The notes below the pieces were generated by a model. That model saw nothing but the letters and a program-made list of their open reading frames with translations, was not told the origin of the DNA and did not search any database. The position numbers and the translations under genes were made by a program. From Epiperipatus broadwayi (taxonomy: Eukaryota > Onychophora > Udeonychophora > Euonychophora > Peripatidae): a stretch of 64,000 bases of DNA. The DNA lies in NCBI GenBank assembly GCA_028023455.1, contig JAQFVV010006340.1:2153438-2217437 (forward strand). Direction: 5' to 3'. Positions 39,929-52,218 of this stretch are shown one piece after another (the stretch's first letter is position 1; each line of letters begins with the position of its first letter).

Positions 39929-40515
39929 AATATAAATTAAATTCCGAGTCTCAGGAATTGAGAGAAACACAATCAAATGATAACACTGAATGTCTAGATA
40001 AATTAAGACTTCGGATTTCTTGTATTAATAATAAGTTAAATAATGAACTCACAAAACTTGAGATGACTCCACTATCTAAAGATATAATAGATGAATACAA
40101 TTGTGAAATGTATTTTGAGTCATCCCATCATATTTGTTTTTACTCCCAGAACAAAAGTAAAACATTTCATCAACAAGGTGTTGATAAATTGTATGACAAC
40201 CATCTGATAATATCATTATCAATGATAATATTTAATGGAAAAGAAGGTTGTTTTAATAGAATGTTTAATATAGAAGATGTGAATGAAGGCAATAAATTTA
40301 ATTGTTTTAAATGTAAATTATGGTGTATGAAGCATCACCATAATCCTGAAGATAAACAAATTATAAAAAGTCTTCAGACAATAATAAAAATATTTATAAT
40401 ACTATCTAAGAGACAGAAAGGCTCACAATTCCATAGGTTGTGTAATACTTATGAAGGTCCCTTCACATTCACTGAACATGTTAATGGATGTGCTTTAAAA
40501 GTAAAGCACATATAG
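39916..40515 (+). CDS. Unrecognised 199-residue ORF of the LTR element
   Basis: One of the longest open frames in the window outside the LINEs. The N-terminal part is polar. The centre has paired Cys/His residues (FNCFKCKLWCMKHHH, about residues 135-149). The C-terminus reads HRLCNTYEGPFTFTEHVNG, which resembles the EGPY/F core of the Gypsy integrase GPY/F module. It may be a chimera of a cysteine-containing domain with a partial integrase tail, or a decayed pol segment. Function is unknown. Just after it, GTAAGGGAGGA and TGTGACAATGG recall a polypurine tract and an LTR start. Confidence 0.4.
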   Translation: MDYVKYKLNSESQELRETQSNDNTECLDKLRLRISCINNKLNNELTKLEMTPLSKDIIDEYNCEMYFESSHHICFYSQNKSKTFHQQGVDKLYDNHLIISLSMIIFNGKEGCFNRMFNIEDVNEGNKFNCFKCKLWCMKHHHNPEDKQIIKSLQTIIKIFIILSKRQKGSQFHRLCNTYEGPFTFTEHVNGCALKVKHI

Positions 40516-41328
<813 letters not shown>

Positions 41329-41420
41329 TGTTTTACCACATTTTACTTATGTATAAAGTAAAATATTGAAAGAAAAGATCATTTAGAATAGGTAAGGGGA
41401 GAAAAAGTTTTCATTTAAAA

Positions 41421-41421
<1 letters not shown>

Positions 41422-41506
<85 letters not shown>
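41422..41506. repeat. (TA)n microsatellite
   Basis: About 42 TA units lie between a polypurine-like stretch and TTGTAACAATTTAA. Confidence 0.95.
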
Positions 41507-41509
<3 letters not shown>

Positions 41510-44500
41510 AACAATTTAAATAAATCAATTGCCATTTGTAACAATATTTATCAATTAATATCAATATGTATTTGTAATTATTAAATTAATATAAAAGATA
41601 TGTATTTGTAATTATAATTTGTAGCTATATCAATTCATCATAGCATAGACAAAGAAAATATCAGCATTAAAGATTCTTGGTATTTATTTATATATTGGGG
41701 CAGTCATCTGAACAATAAAACATACTGGACATTGTCATCTAATAAAAATAATATTAAATATAGCAACTGAATAAAAGTACCCACTGTGAGATTCCTGGAG
41801 TGCCTTATGCTTATCTCCAATACTAGATTCTTCTAACAAAGAATCCTTCTATCCTTCTTTCCAAATATATAAGACCATTCATGGTCATATGCACACACTG
41901 GTGCTATTCATGACAACTTATAAAAAAATATATTTTATAAAACTAATATTATGAAGTTGGAAAGGGATGATATCACTCTTTATTCAGTTTAGCTAAGTAC
42001 ATGTGTTTTCCCATGAGCGCCACTAGATTGTTTTCAATCTAGATAAGTATCTATTTATAGTGTACTTGAGTTCAAACTCATTCAGTACATATTTATTACA
42101 CATGACTTGGATGACTATTGAACAAAAATGACATTCTTACATTTTATCTATATTGATAAAATTACAAGATCCCAATATTACCAAAGTTTATACTATAGAT
42201 CAAAGATTCTTATAGACATTGCTAGCTCATTAGCGTATATTGATGAACAGACATGTATAATCCTATTAATGGCTTCCAAACAAGCATGTGAAGACCATTA
42301 TTGATATTGATGGCCATTTAACTAAATTATTTATCACAATAAAGGTAATAATGATGATGATGATAATAATATCATAATAATGATTATAATAGTGATGTCA
42401 TAATAATGATTATAATAGTGATGATGATACCAGCCATGGCTTATCAATAAACTCACAACAATAAATTCATCTTTATAAACTTATAGGCATCTATTAAAAT
42501 TATCATATTTCATACTGGGATTTAATAATACTAATGGTGATGATTGATCATCATGAATCTCTTTGCATAATATTCAATTTTCTATAAACCCCTATTTACT
42601 AAAACATATTCATTACGCTAAACATTAAATTTAATGATTATAATTTATTAATGATGATTGATGGCGATCATAACTTTTATATAGTATTATTTGAAACATT
42701 TTTAACTAATAACATGATATCCATCTTTGATGAGGATGATCTAAATTCATGGACACAACACAATTTTAGCTTTCTATGTTGAACTATAATTATCAAAATT
42801 TGGTTATTCTCAAGCATAATCCTTAAATACCTAAATATCAACATTCTAGTTTACCTATTATTTTGCGGACGCTTAATATTTGCAAGTGATTGCTCAATAT
42901 ATATGAATGGTAATACTTAATAACTGCGAGCAATGATGCTGAATTAAAATGATAGAATTAAGACAAAAAAAAAAAAAACACAATATTCTTAATAATAACT
43001 CGGAAACCAATTAAGATATATAATTATATTTTATTAACACTACTACTCTTTCTTTCCTTCTTTAAAGTTAAATCGACAATTAAATAAATGGCTTATTAAT
43101 ATAAAAATTCATATAAGTATAAGCAAATAAACTTAATATATAGGTTTGTCACTTTTCTTGATATCTCAAAATAAGCTGACTTAAATCAATATTAAAAAAA
43201 ATACATATTCTATAAATGCTTATTTAAGACTTTTCTTACTTATCATATCATAAAATAAATTTCAGGTGAAACTTGTATGTGTTATTTCATTTCCATTCAA
43301 ATGTAATGCCCTACTTTTTAATTTACCATTTTAAACTAATCATATATAACCTATTCTTTGATGTGTTTGGATAAACAGTTACACATTCACGCATTCGGTA
43401 ATGTTAACATATATGTTTAAAATGTATACCCAAAAATCACATATATAAAAATATCTTTTTCTTTTGCAACCTTATAGCGAAAGAAAATAAAATACATATA
43501 TTAATTCTTTAATATGCAACAAGATAAAATAAAAATAAAAAAACATTATAAATGCATATATCTATAGGTTGCTCATTATCATTAACATCTGAAGAACAAT
43601 TAAAAAAAAAAACATTTCAACATTACAATATATAATAAAAAAAATAATGAAAAATTTAAGTTTAAAGATTTAAACTATGTTTGTGCTATGTTGTGAGATA
43701 TTGCAAATAACTATAGATAAACAAGTCTTTAATGTTTCTGTATCAAAAAAGAAAATTGCTTTGACCAGTAAATTAAGGTTTACTTTTAATAAGTAAAAGA
43801 ATAAAATCGGTTAAGGAAAGTTCATATTTACCCGTCTACTTTTTACTTCTTATTAATGTCCTGAATTTGAATTTTCAGACTGCTTTTCTTTGCTCACCAA
43901 CAACAAAAAAAAAAAGAAAGTTATTGCAGATACTTTTAAGATAATGCTGAATCAATTGACTTTGCTTGTTTCTTCAATTCCATTATTATTCACTGTTGAT
44001 TGGCTTCCTTCTACCATTTAAAAAAAAAGTTATTATAAGTACTTTGAATAAGTAGGTACCGGTGGATTTGCTTGTCTCTCTTCTTTAAAAAAAATAATTG
44101 CTGTCGACACTTTAGATGATTGAGGTAAATCAACAAAAATTTGATTTATGGCTTCAAACTTGGTTCTACATGGCTGTTATGGATTTTCTCTTCCTCCTAT
44201 TTCCTCTTCTCCATTGGTTGAAAGGCAATGAGCTTTTAATAAGACAGGAACTAGGAACAAAGCATTCCATATAGCTTGTGTGGTTGGCTTCAAAATTTAT
44301 CATTTTGTTGGTTATTACTGGATACATGATTTCATAGACAGATCAGCGATTTTGACTCATTCTGTATTAATCAGGAAGCAGAAAAAATGGTTTAGCAATG
44401 CAGAGGCATATTATGCATAACCAAATATGTTAATATCATTTTTATAATTATTACTAACTTATAATAAATTCAATCTTGTTCCATTTCTCTCCTATTCTTT

Positions 44501-45266
44501 AATATTGCTTGAAAATTGCTTTATATAAACGCACATTTCATTTGCTCTTTTTTTTTTTCAACTTTCAAAGAGTGAGAAAAAAGAATTAAAGCGTTCACTC
44601 TCTTTTTTAAAAAAAAAGATTCGAGCTTACATTTCTGCTTAAGAATTATAACAAGGAAGGACCGACTGAGTTGAGTCTCAAAATAATAATAATAATTTAA
44701 CTGATCATCTCTCTAAAGAAATTTATTACTGACTCTTAAAAAAATTTATGATTAACTGCCTAAAAAAATTGTTTTAATCGTTTATATCGCGAAAAACATC
44801 TGGAAATCTTTATCTTAAAAAAAAAATCAAAGCTTCACAAGTTTGACGGTCACAATCAATGACGACTTATAATTGATCGTTATCTACATCAAAGCACCTC
44901 TTTTGTAAAAATAATTTTAAGATACAGATAACAACAAAGCTGGCCATCTATAGCCATCAGAAATAAGTGTAAAAGCATCTTTGTGTTTGTACAGATCTAT
45001 TCATTGTTTCACACGTGTACAATTTTTATCTCCTAATCTAACAATTTTATTTTACACCTTTCTGATTTACTCTCTTTTAACAAAATGAAAGTTAAATAAA
45101 TTTAACACATATTATTTAATAATAAAAAGAATATTATATAATAAATCACAAAAAAAAGAACTGCTTATTCATAATAATAAATCTATACATATAAATCTCT
45201 GTATGTATAAAAGAATAAAAAAAATTTTTTTTTTTTTTTAAATAATTGAATACTGTATGTATATGT

Positions 45267-45269
<3 letters not shown>
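41507..45269 (+). repeat. TTGTAAC / GCGCCAYTAG repeat family, copy 3, plus unassigned interior
   Basis: It starts (TA)n-TTGTAACAATTT. At about 42014 it has GAGCGCCACTAGATTG, TTTT, CAATCTAG, a perfect 8-bp stem. At about 42064 GTACTTGAGTTCAAACTC ends in CAGTAC, a GTAC hairpin with a TTCAAAC loop. GATGATGATG tracts follow at 42354, with a 26-bp tandem duplication at 42372-42423. The order matches the copies at 18003 and 22120. It has no coding potential. It lies inside the LTR element and may be a later insertion at the (TA)n tract. Confidence 0.45.

Positions 45270-45308
<39 letters not shown>
45270..45308. repeat. (TA)n microsatellite
   Basis: About 19 TA units after GTATATGTACAA. Confidence 0.95.
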
Positions 45309-45310
<2 letters not shown>

Positions 45311-45580
45311 TCAAAAGAGACATTAAATTTCTTTGATGAGGGTATGTTAAGCAATTAAAATTAATTCTTAGGATACCTGAAAACTAAAAACGTTTTAAGA
45401 GTTAATCCATGCTGCATGATGGATGTTCTTATGTTTTGGATAGTTCTCAAAAGAGTCCATAAGTCTTAAAGAAAAGCAGGATGGAGACTACCAAACAAAT
45501 ATATGTGACATCTATAAAAGATGCACATGACAATAAATCCATCAAAGGAAAATAAATAGAAAAGGGAAGAAAAAGAAAGA

Positions 45581-45638
<58 letters not shown>

Positions 45639-45824
45639 TCCTTATCCTTCTGTTGAAAGTGTATAATATTTAATGTAGAGAAAGGAAAAGGGTTAAAAAA
45701 ATAGAGCAAATAATAAGGGTTGATAAAAGCAGGAAAGAAAAACAAGCTCGACAACTTTATATTTAATGCATACATTAACACACATTAAGTGTCCAAATTT
45801 TAATGGTAAATATAAAATGTGAAC
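45309..45824. other. LTR-element 3' non-coding region
   Basis: A purine-rich, A+T-rich interior precedes the polypurine tract, with a (TA)n tract at 45585-45634. No ORF beyond the TA shadow is seen. Confidence 0.4.
45585..45634. repeat. (TA)n microsatellite
   Basis: Twenty-five TA units within the 3' interior of the LTR element. Confidence 0.95.
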
Positions 45825-45828
45825 TTTT

Positions 45829-45844
45829 TAAAGGGGGGGGGTAA
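45829..45844 (+). other. Polypurine tract of the LTR element
   Basis: TAAAGGGGGGGGGTAA ends exactly where the 3' LTR starts (TGTGATAG). That is the position and composition expected of the plus-strand DNA primer. The last three bases TAA are not purine-only, a small irregularity. Confidence 0.7.
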
Positions 45845-46637
45845 TGTGATAGTACCATATGAGACTCACCTAAAACAATTTGTGTTTATTTGTGAATTTA
45901 ACTGTGCCTATATTGAATCAACAGATATAAATAACTTACACCTATTTTAAGCTTTTTATGTATCAGCTATTTATATAAACTAGTTAGTATTAAAAGAATA
46001 ATTCTAAAAATGAATAATTCTAGTTTATTTATACACACACATAAATAAAATGTTTCTCACTAATAGTATTTTTTTATTAACCAAAACTTGATAAATGACA
46101 AAGCCTTAAGTTAACATTGCATTTTAATCAGTTGAAACAAAGGAAATAAACGTTTGGGGTTCATTACAAATTGTATATTTTAAACAATAGAGAGCATGAG
46201 CGTGATTATGTGATATGCTTGCTGAAATTAATCCAGTATAAAAACGAACTAATATTGTTATAACAATAATCTTCTATTTAGTTATCAAGGCAAGAACTAC
46301 ATCTGTAAATTTAAATGTGTTCGAATTTAGAACACATTTAAGACAAATTAAAAAAAGAAGATTCAATATTTTAAAACCTGCTTCAAGTAATTAATTTACT
46401 GCATTTGAAAATTATAAAGAACTATAAAAAATAATCATTGTAATTAACAAGGTTATAAAAGTTAGCAACGTCTTCGAAATGAGTTTACAAAATATATATT
46501 TAAGAAGACAAAAATTTATAAAGATGTTCTTTGGCTAGACAATTTATGCCAGGGATTTCTGCTGATGTTTTAAACCCGAACATGTAAATTTATTCCTACT
46601 TAATCAATGCCTAAGATATAATCATTGTAATTCTCAT

Positions 46638-48156
46638 TTAACTCTTTCAGCTCTTTGAACACTGCGAGCGTGCATCAGGTGACATTCAGATGATGTTTTG
46701 TTTTCTTTCTTTGCTGACATAAAAGGTATAAATGTGACATAGATGAAAATACGATTGTTAGAAAGCTTCATGACGTAGCTTTCAGAAAATGTTTATTTCA
46801 AAAAAATCAGTTAAAATTTTAATTTTTGGCAGCAGTTTTAATCAACCACAGTATTTAATTCTTTTGTCTTTTTTAATAATTTTTGTACTTATCATGGAGC
46901 GATAAAAGACAAAAATAATTTACAGGGCTACAGATGGCATATCTCCAGTACTATTAAAAAATGGCTGACAGAAGCGGTTGAATGTAATTTTGTAAGTAAG
47001 ATTTAAAAAATTTTTTTTATTTTTTTTAGTAAAAGCATAATATATTTTTATATAAATTATACTTTTTATTAATTATTTTTAGTTTGTAATTTGTGTGTGT
47101 TAGTTATTTACGTTCGTATATAATTAATATCTAATGTAACTTTTAACGTTCTACACTTATAAAAATAATGTTTTTCAAAAAGTATAATTTATTACGAAAA
47201 TCATTAATTATGTTTATGTATATAATATAATATGGTTTATAAGTAATTTGTTATAATTCCGATTCTTGTTTACATTTTTCAAGTCTATAGCTAACAAATG
47301 ATCTGTATGCAAATAAATTATATTTACATAATTCATGCTTTCGTTTTGGTATATGTTTCATAACAATATTTTCAAGTCAATAGCTAACAAATACACTATA
47401 TGCAAATAAATTATATCTATGTAGTACAATAAATATAATAAGATAGCATCACTTATGTGCATAAAGAATATAATCATCACTTTTGTGCATAAATAATATA
47501 AGAATCACTTGTGTGAATAAAAAATATACACATAACTAGTGTCCATAAAGAATATAAACATCACTGATGTACACAAAAAATATAAAATGAAGAGTTGAAA
47601 CTCATTTTATCATAATGATATAGACAGTAGTCTACCATTTCTAGTTTTAGACAGACAAGAAGCCAATTGCTATGATAATTTCTTTTGTATCTTTTATTAT
47701 GATGAATCTTTTTCTTTATAGATGCCTTTGACATTTAGAACATTTGGGGTGCACAATAAAAATAAAGAAATCATATCCGACTTCTTTTGGAGATTGTGAA
47801 GCTGTGGATTATCTCAGATAAGACATGTTATACATGTTTAGAAAGATAGTTTTGTGAGGAATGCAAAGAAATTATCACTGAAGATGTATTTTCAATTTTA
47901 GTTAATGTTACTTATCATATTATGAACAAACAATAAAATAATAAGTATTTCAGATTTGAAAATTTCTTTTTTCCTTATTTTTTATATAGTTATCACTATT
48001 TATTTTATGTTTATTGTTTTCCTTAATGTTTCTACTTTCTAGCAATGTAATTGTTTTTGCTCTAACATAATTAAAACTGAAGTTATTGTGAAAATTGTGT
48101 GTCAGGCCAGTAGTTTAAAAAGTTCAATATGGCGGCTTGAAGCTGAATCAGTTTAA
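46638..48156 (+). mobile_element. piggyBac-like DNA transposon relic inside the 3' LTR
   Basis: Relative to the uninterrupted 5' LTR this is a precise ~1.5-kb insertion bounded by TTAA at 46638-46641 and 48153-48156, the target duplication used by piggyBac transposases. The ends are loosely inverted: CTCTTTCAGCTCTTTGAACA on the left versus ACTGATTCAGCTTCAAGCCG on the reverse complement of the right. Near the right end a plus-strand frame at about 47820-47920 reads SDKTCYTCLER, stop, FCEECKEIIT, with the Cys-x2-Cys pairs of the C-terminal cysteine-rich domain of piggyBac transposases. The DDD catalytic core is missing, so it is a deletion derivative. It carries a 28-bp minisatellite. Confidence 0.75.
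47447..47587. repeat. 28-bp minisatellite, five units
   Basis: CATCACTTATGTGCATAAAG then AATATAAT repeats five times in tandem with substitutions, at 28-bp period, inside the piggyBac-like element. A 50-bp duplication (CAAGTCTATAGCTAACAAAT...) at 47277 and 47370 lies just upstream. Confidence 0.85.
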
Positions 48157-49298
48157 ATGCTGCCTTAATATTGGAGTATTATATTGAAGATGTTAAATAT
48201 TTTACTACGCAAATATTTAAAGAATGAATATGTGGATAGCCTCTTCGAAGGATGATCAATGAACTTTATGTTTCAACATTCATCTTCATTTTATTTCGTC
48301 TAAGGAGGGATATAAAACCGTTATTCTTTCTCGTCTTGGATTACTTCATTGTGTATTTTAATAACCCTTAAACTTTATTTCCCTTGTGGATATTTATATT
48401 TACTTAGAAAAATTACTTCCTATATTAAAGTGGAGAACTGATAAGATGAACACTTTATTTTTTTTATTTTATTTAATAAAATTTAGATGTTGATATTTTG
48501 ATATATACTCTGATGGAAATGACAGCTGACTAAGGTAAACGTTTTTAAATTATTTCAATTTGGAAGTAAGTTTTATTATATTCCAAATTGAATTTTACAT
48601 GACAATTAACATAATATATTTTTAAACATACATAACTAATATCAGAATACATTCTATTATTAATCTAGTGTGAATTGATGTTGTCGTATATAGACATACA
48701 ACACACACTGAATCATTTTAATGACAATACTTAGATTTATAATGTATCATGTGTATTATTTATTATACACACGATTTTAAATTATATATATGTAAATGAT
48801 TACATTATTTTTTTTGAATATTAAATAATTTATTAGTGTATATATATAAACACAGATTATAATTCTAAATTTTAATGTTTTTATGTGATAATATTTTTGT
48901 TTTTTATTACTGATTAAAATGTGTTAAACTTGATTTCAAAATTAAACAGGTCTCGTTTGTTTATTTTATTTAGTCATTTTATAAAACCAATAATTATAAA
49001 TATACTTACTCATGCATATATATGGTAAATCAACTTAATGATTTAATATTTATAAAGAAGTTATATATAGCTTATATTAAATTTATTATTACTATGGGAT
49101 ATTTGTGGAAATGCCTGAAGAGAGTCGATTGCAATTTTTACTCTGAGCTCGAATTCCGAGAGTACCGAGGTTATTAATAGAGGAGTGAATTGGATTGTAT
49201 TTTAAATCACATCATCCATGGCATTCTATAAGAAGACTCAAAGTTCGACTATAGTTAGATGCGACTTCCTCGAGTTCGGAAAAGGATCGTCCTGTTAT

Positions 49299-49303
49299 AT
49301 TAT
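49299..49303. repeat. Target-site duplication (right), ATTAT
   Basis: Matches 36626-36630. After it the LINE reading frame resumes (TATTGACACCAATTC, minus strand NWCQY). Confidence 0.7.
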
Positions 49304-50605
49304 ATTGACACCAATTCAAGAAATTATCTATATCACATTGAAGTAAAAAAACAGTCATTAATAGAATAAATATGCCTAAAAATTTTGCAACATCTGCATA
49401 ACATAGAAGATGTGAAAATTTAATGCATTTTTAGGTCATCAATGTATACATTAAATAATAATGGCACAATAAAATTATTTGAGGCACCCCAGTGAAGCAA
49501 TAATGTGGTAATGATAATTTATTGTTAAACTTCATACAATACATTCTATTCTTAAGAAAAGAGTCAAACCAATTAATTAATAATTTGGAAAAATCTAACC
49601 TACAAAGCTTTCAAAAAAGAATTTTATTATTAGCTCTATCAAAAACCTTGGACATATCAAAATAAATAACATCTTACCTAGAATGATTCTCAATAGAATT
49701 TGAAATGTGATCAAAAATAGTTAGCAAGTTTGCTTCAATGGACCTATTAGTCAAGAAACCATGCTGCTCTGTTGCCAAAACCTTACAGACATCCAATATA
49801 ATTTTATTATATAAACATCTTTCAAATATTCGAGCAACAGTGTGTAGAACCAAAATAGGCCTATAGTCACTTATACCATATCTCTGGAGCCTATCTTATA
49901 AATAGGTACAACTTTAGAAACGTTACGGGATGTAGGAAAAGTACCATTTACTAAAGAGCAATTAAAAATATGCAATATAGGAGAAGCAATATATTCAGCA
50001 CATCCTTTATAAAGGAAAGCTGGAATATTGTCAAGGCCCACACTAAATGTAATTTAAGCTGCTTGATAGCAAACATAATATCAGATTCAATAAATGAATT
50101 AAATGTTATCCTTTCTTTAATTAGATCATTATTTTCAGTTAAATTAGTAAAATAATTACATTGTTTAAAAAGCTCTGAGAAATAATGAGAAAAATCATCT
50201 GAGACTAGATTTGAATTATTACTCTCTAATTTTTCTTGTAATACGTAAATCCTTGACTAGACACCAAAATTTCAAAGGATTATCAGAAATATGACGTTTA
50301 GTATTTTGTATACATTTTTTAAAATCTCTATGATATATAACCTTTAACAATCATCCATAATTAATAAAATTGTTATAACAATTTCAGTTTTTAGTTTTCC
50401 AATATTTACGATGGTGAAATGATTCTCTTTTCATAATTCCTTTAAGAAAGACTGAAAACCAGATAAAAAAATGGTTAGTTAAAAAATTTTTGTCTTAGGA
50501 ATGTATTTGTCAATTAGTTCACTAAATGATTGTTCAAAGAACTTCATACAGAAATCTACATCATATGAAGAATAGAATTTTTTCCAGTTAAATTTAGATA
50601 ATTGT

Positions 50606-50713
50606 CTTGCATTGGTGGTCGAGAGGTCAGCGCGACTGCCTTGCACTTGCAGGCAGTTGCTCGGGTTGCGGGTTCGCGTCCCGGCCGATGCTATGACACT
50701 TAAAAAAAGTTAC
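50606..50713 (+). mobile_element. tRNA-derived SINE inserted in the LINE
   Basis: GGTGGTCGAGAGGTCAGCGC (A-box region) is followed by an ACTGCCT/AGGCAGT stem, a G+C-rich variable-arm-like segment and GGGTTCGCGTCCCGGCC (B-box and T arm), then CACTTAAAAAAAG. It is strikingly G+C-rich for this window. It is flanked by ATAATTGT at 50598-50605 and 50714-50721, an 8-bp target duplication, and lies within LINE coding sequence on both sides. The related copy at 33165 shares both boxes. The stem has a loop too long for a working anticodon arm, so I do not call a functional tRNA gene. Confidence 0.75.
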
Positions 50714-51579
50714 ATAATTGTAAACAAAGACCCAAATATGTCCTTTTTTATAGTTTCTTTTCATAATTTTAAAAAGACAAAGTCTATTAAATTTAATATC
50801 AATATAAAATTCTAACGGGAGTATGATGCAAATCAATGGAAAAAGGAAGAGAAGACATAGTTAAACAATCCATTGTAGGAAAAATACTAAGAATGTAATC
50901 CAACGTGCTATCATTAAAATTGGTGTATGGATTAAATTGTTTTACATTTAACAAATTGCAAAACTGAATAATTCTCAATGCTTTAGGTGAAAAAGAGACT
51001 GAATATATGATAGTATTACCTGTATATATATCAGGAATATTAAAATCACAAGTAATAACTATTTACGATTTGTATTTGAATAAAAAGTCTTCAAGAATAC
51101 AAAGAAACTCATTAAACTCTAAAAAGAATGTCGGGTTTATGTAGATAGTACCCCAAATAAACTTGAAATTATTTTCCAAACATATTTCACACCATGTAGC
51201 CTCACAAGATGATGATAAAATAAGAATACATTTATGCATAAAATTACAGTTAAATGCAATGAGGTGTGCCTCCACCTTTGGAAGCAATATCAGAGGATCT
51301 GTCTGTTCGAAGTACTTTATACCTGCTGTCCATAAAAATAAATCTGAAATGTGTTGAGTAAGCCAAATTTGTGAAATAAAAACAATATCAAAATTTTCAA
51401 GACTGTAGAATTGCTTAATTTTTGCACTCTTAGTTCTCATCCCACAAATGTTTATGTAAAAAGAATAAAGTCGAAACATAATAATTAAAAATATAAAATA
51501 ACAAACAATAATCAAGAAAAAAAATGTTAAGAAAGGATGATGTTGGCAAAGAAATTAATCAGAAATTATTAATGAACTT

Positions 51580-51738
<159 letters not shown>

Positions 51739-51777
51739 GTAAGCATTTATTTTATAACGTCTTGCGTGCGATTATAA

Positions 51778-52134
51778 TTACAATAGAATGACAGCCTGTT
51801 AAGCTAATTGCGCAGACGCTGTGAGAATGTTATTAATAAATGAATATCTTCGAACAACCACATGATATAGTATTTGTATGAGTAAAAAGAAATCCTCTTA
51901 CCCTTACTACAGACATTATATATTGTAATTTAAAGTGACTATTATGTAGTCACGCCTTCGTTACAACTACTTCAGATTTGCTCATTTATAAACATTTGAG
52001 TCGTAAGGGTAAGAGGATTCCTTTTTACTCTTATACAAATACTATATCATGTGGTTGTTCGAAGGTATTCATTTATTAATAACATTCTCACAGCGTCTGT
52101 GCAATTAGCTTAACAGGCTGTCATTCTATTGTAA
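51778..52134. mobile_element. Long-TIR MITE, 357 bp
   Basis: The arm 51778-51907 (TTACAATAGAATGACAGCCT...) and the arm 52005-52134 (...AGGCTGTCATTCTATTGTAA) are almost perfect inverted repeats of about 130 bp around a ~100-bp centre. The element is flanked by TAA on both sides, inside (TAA)n sequence, so the target duplication is either TA or TAA and cannot be fixed. No ORF is present. It is a non-autonomous DNA transposon; the superfamily is not determined. Confidence 0.85.
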
Positions 52135-52148
52135 TAATAATAATAAAA

Positions 52149-52216
<68 letters not shown>
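52132..52216. repeat. (TAA)n microsatellite
   Basis: A TAA tract with one AAAG interruption, directly right of the MITE. It suggests that the MITE landed in, or next to, a pre-existing TAA array. Confidence 0.95.

Positions 52217-52218
<2 letters not shown>

Larger units (their letters stand above)
45845..49298 (+). repeat. 3' LTR, interrupted by a piggyBac-like element
   Basis: It begins TGTGATAGTACCATATGAGA, runs to 46641, resumes at 48157 (TGCTGCCTTAATATTGG) and ends ...GGATCGTCCTGTTAT. The two parts together equal the 5' LTR. It differs from the 5' LTR by scattered substitutions and a small duplication near 46193 (GAGCATGAGCGTG versus GAGCGTG). Confidence 0.9.
49299..51530 (-). pseudogene. 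Jockey/CR1-like LINE, endonuclease and N-terminal RT part
   Basis: On the minus strand, frames in the correct order give an AP-like endonuclease then RT. The endonuclease starts near 51480 with INICGMRTK and FISQIWL, continues through CDFNIPDI (about 51040) and LDYILS, and ends with LHHTPVR (SDHxPV position). The RT shows EQHGFLTNRS (about 49765), VIYFDMSKVFD (about 49650, the first catalytic Asp), PLLFNVYIDDL (about 49445) and CYADVAKF (about 49395), where the normal YADD box has become YADV. Just before the LTR insertion it reads DIDNFLNWCQY. Several frameshifts and the lost Asp show that it is dead. The product would nick and reverse-transcribe target DNA. Motif style points to the jockey superfamily; the exact clade is uncertain. 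Confidence 0.85.

Noticed and set aside
50606-50713. Functional tRNA gene
   Set aside because: A and B boxes are present, but the anticodon-arm geometry is wrong, the locus is inside a dead LINE with a target duplication, and a decayed relative exists at 33165. A SINE explains it better.
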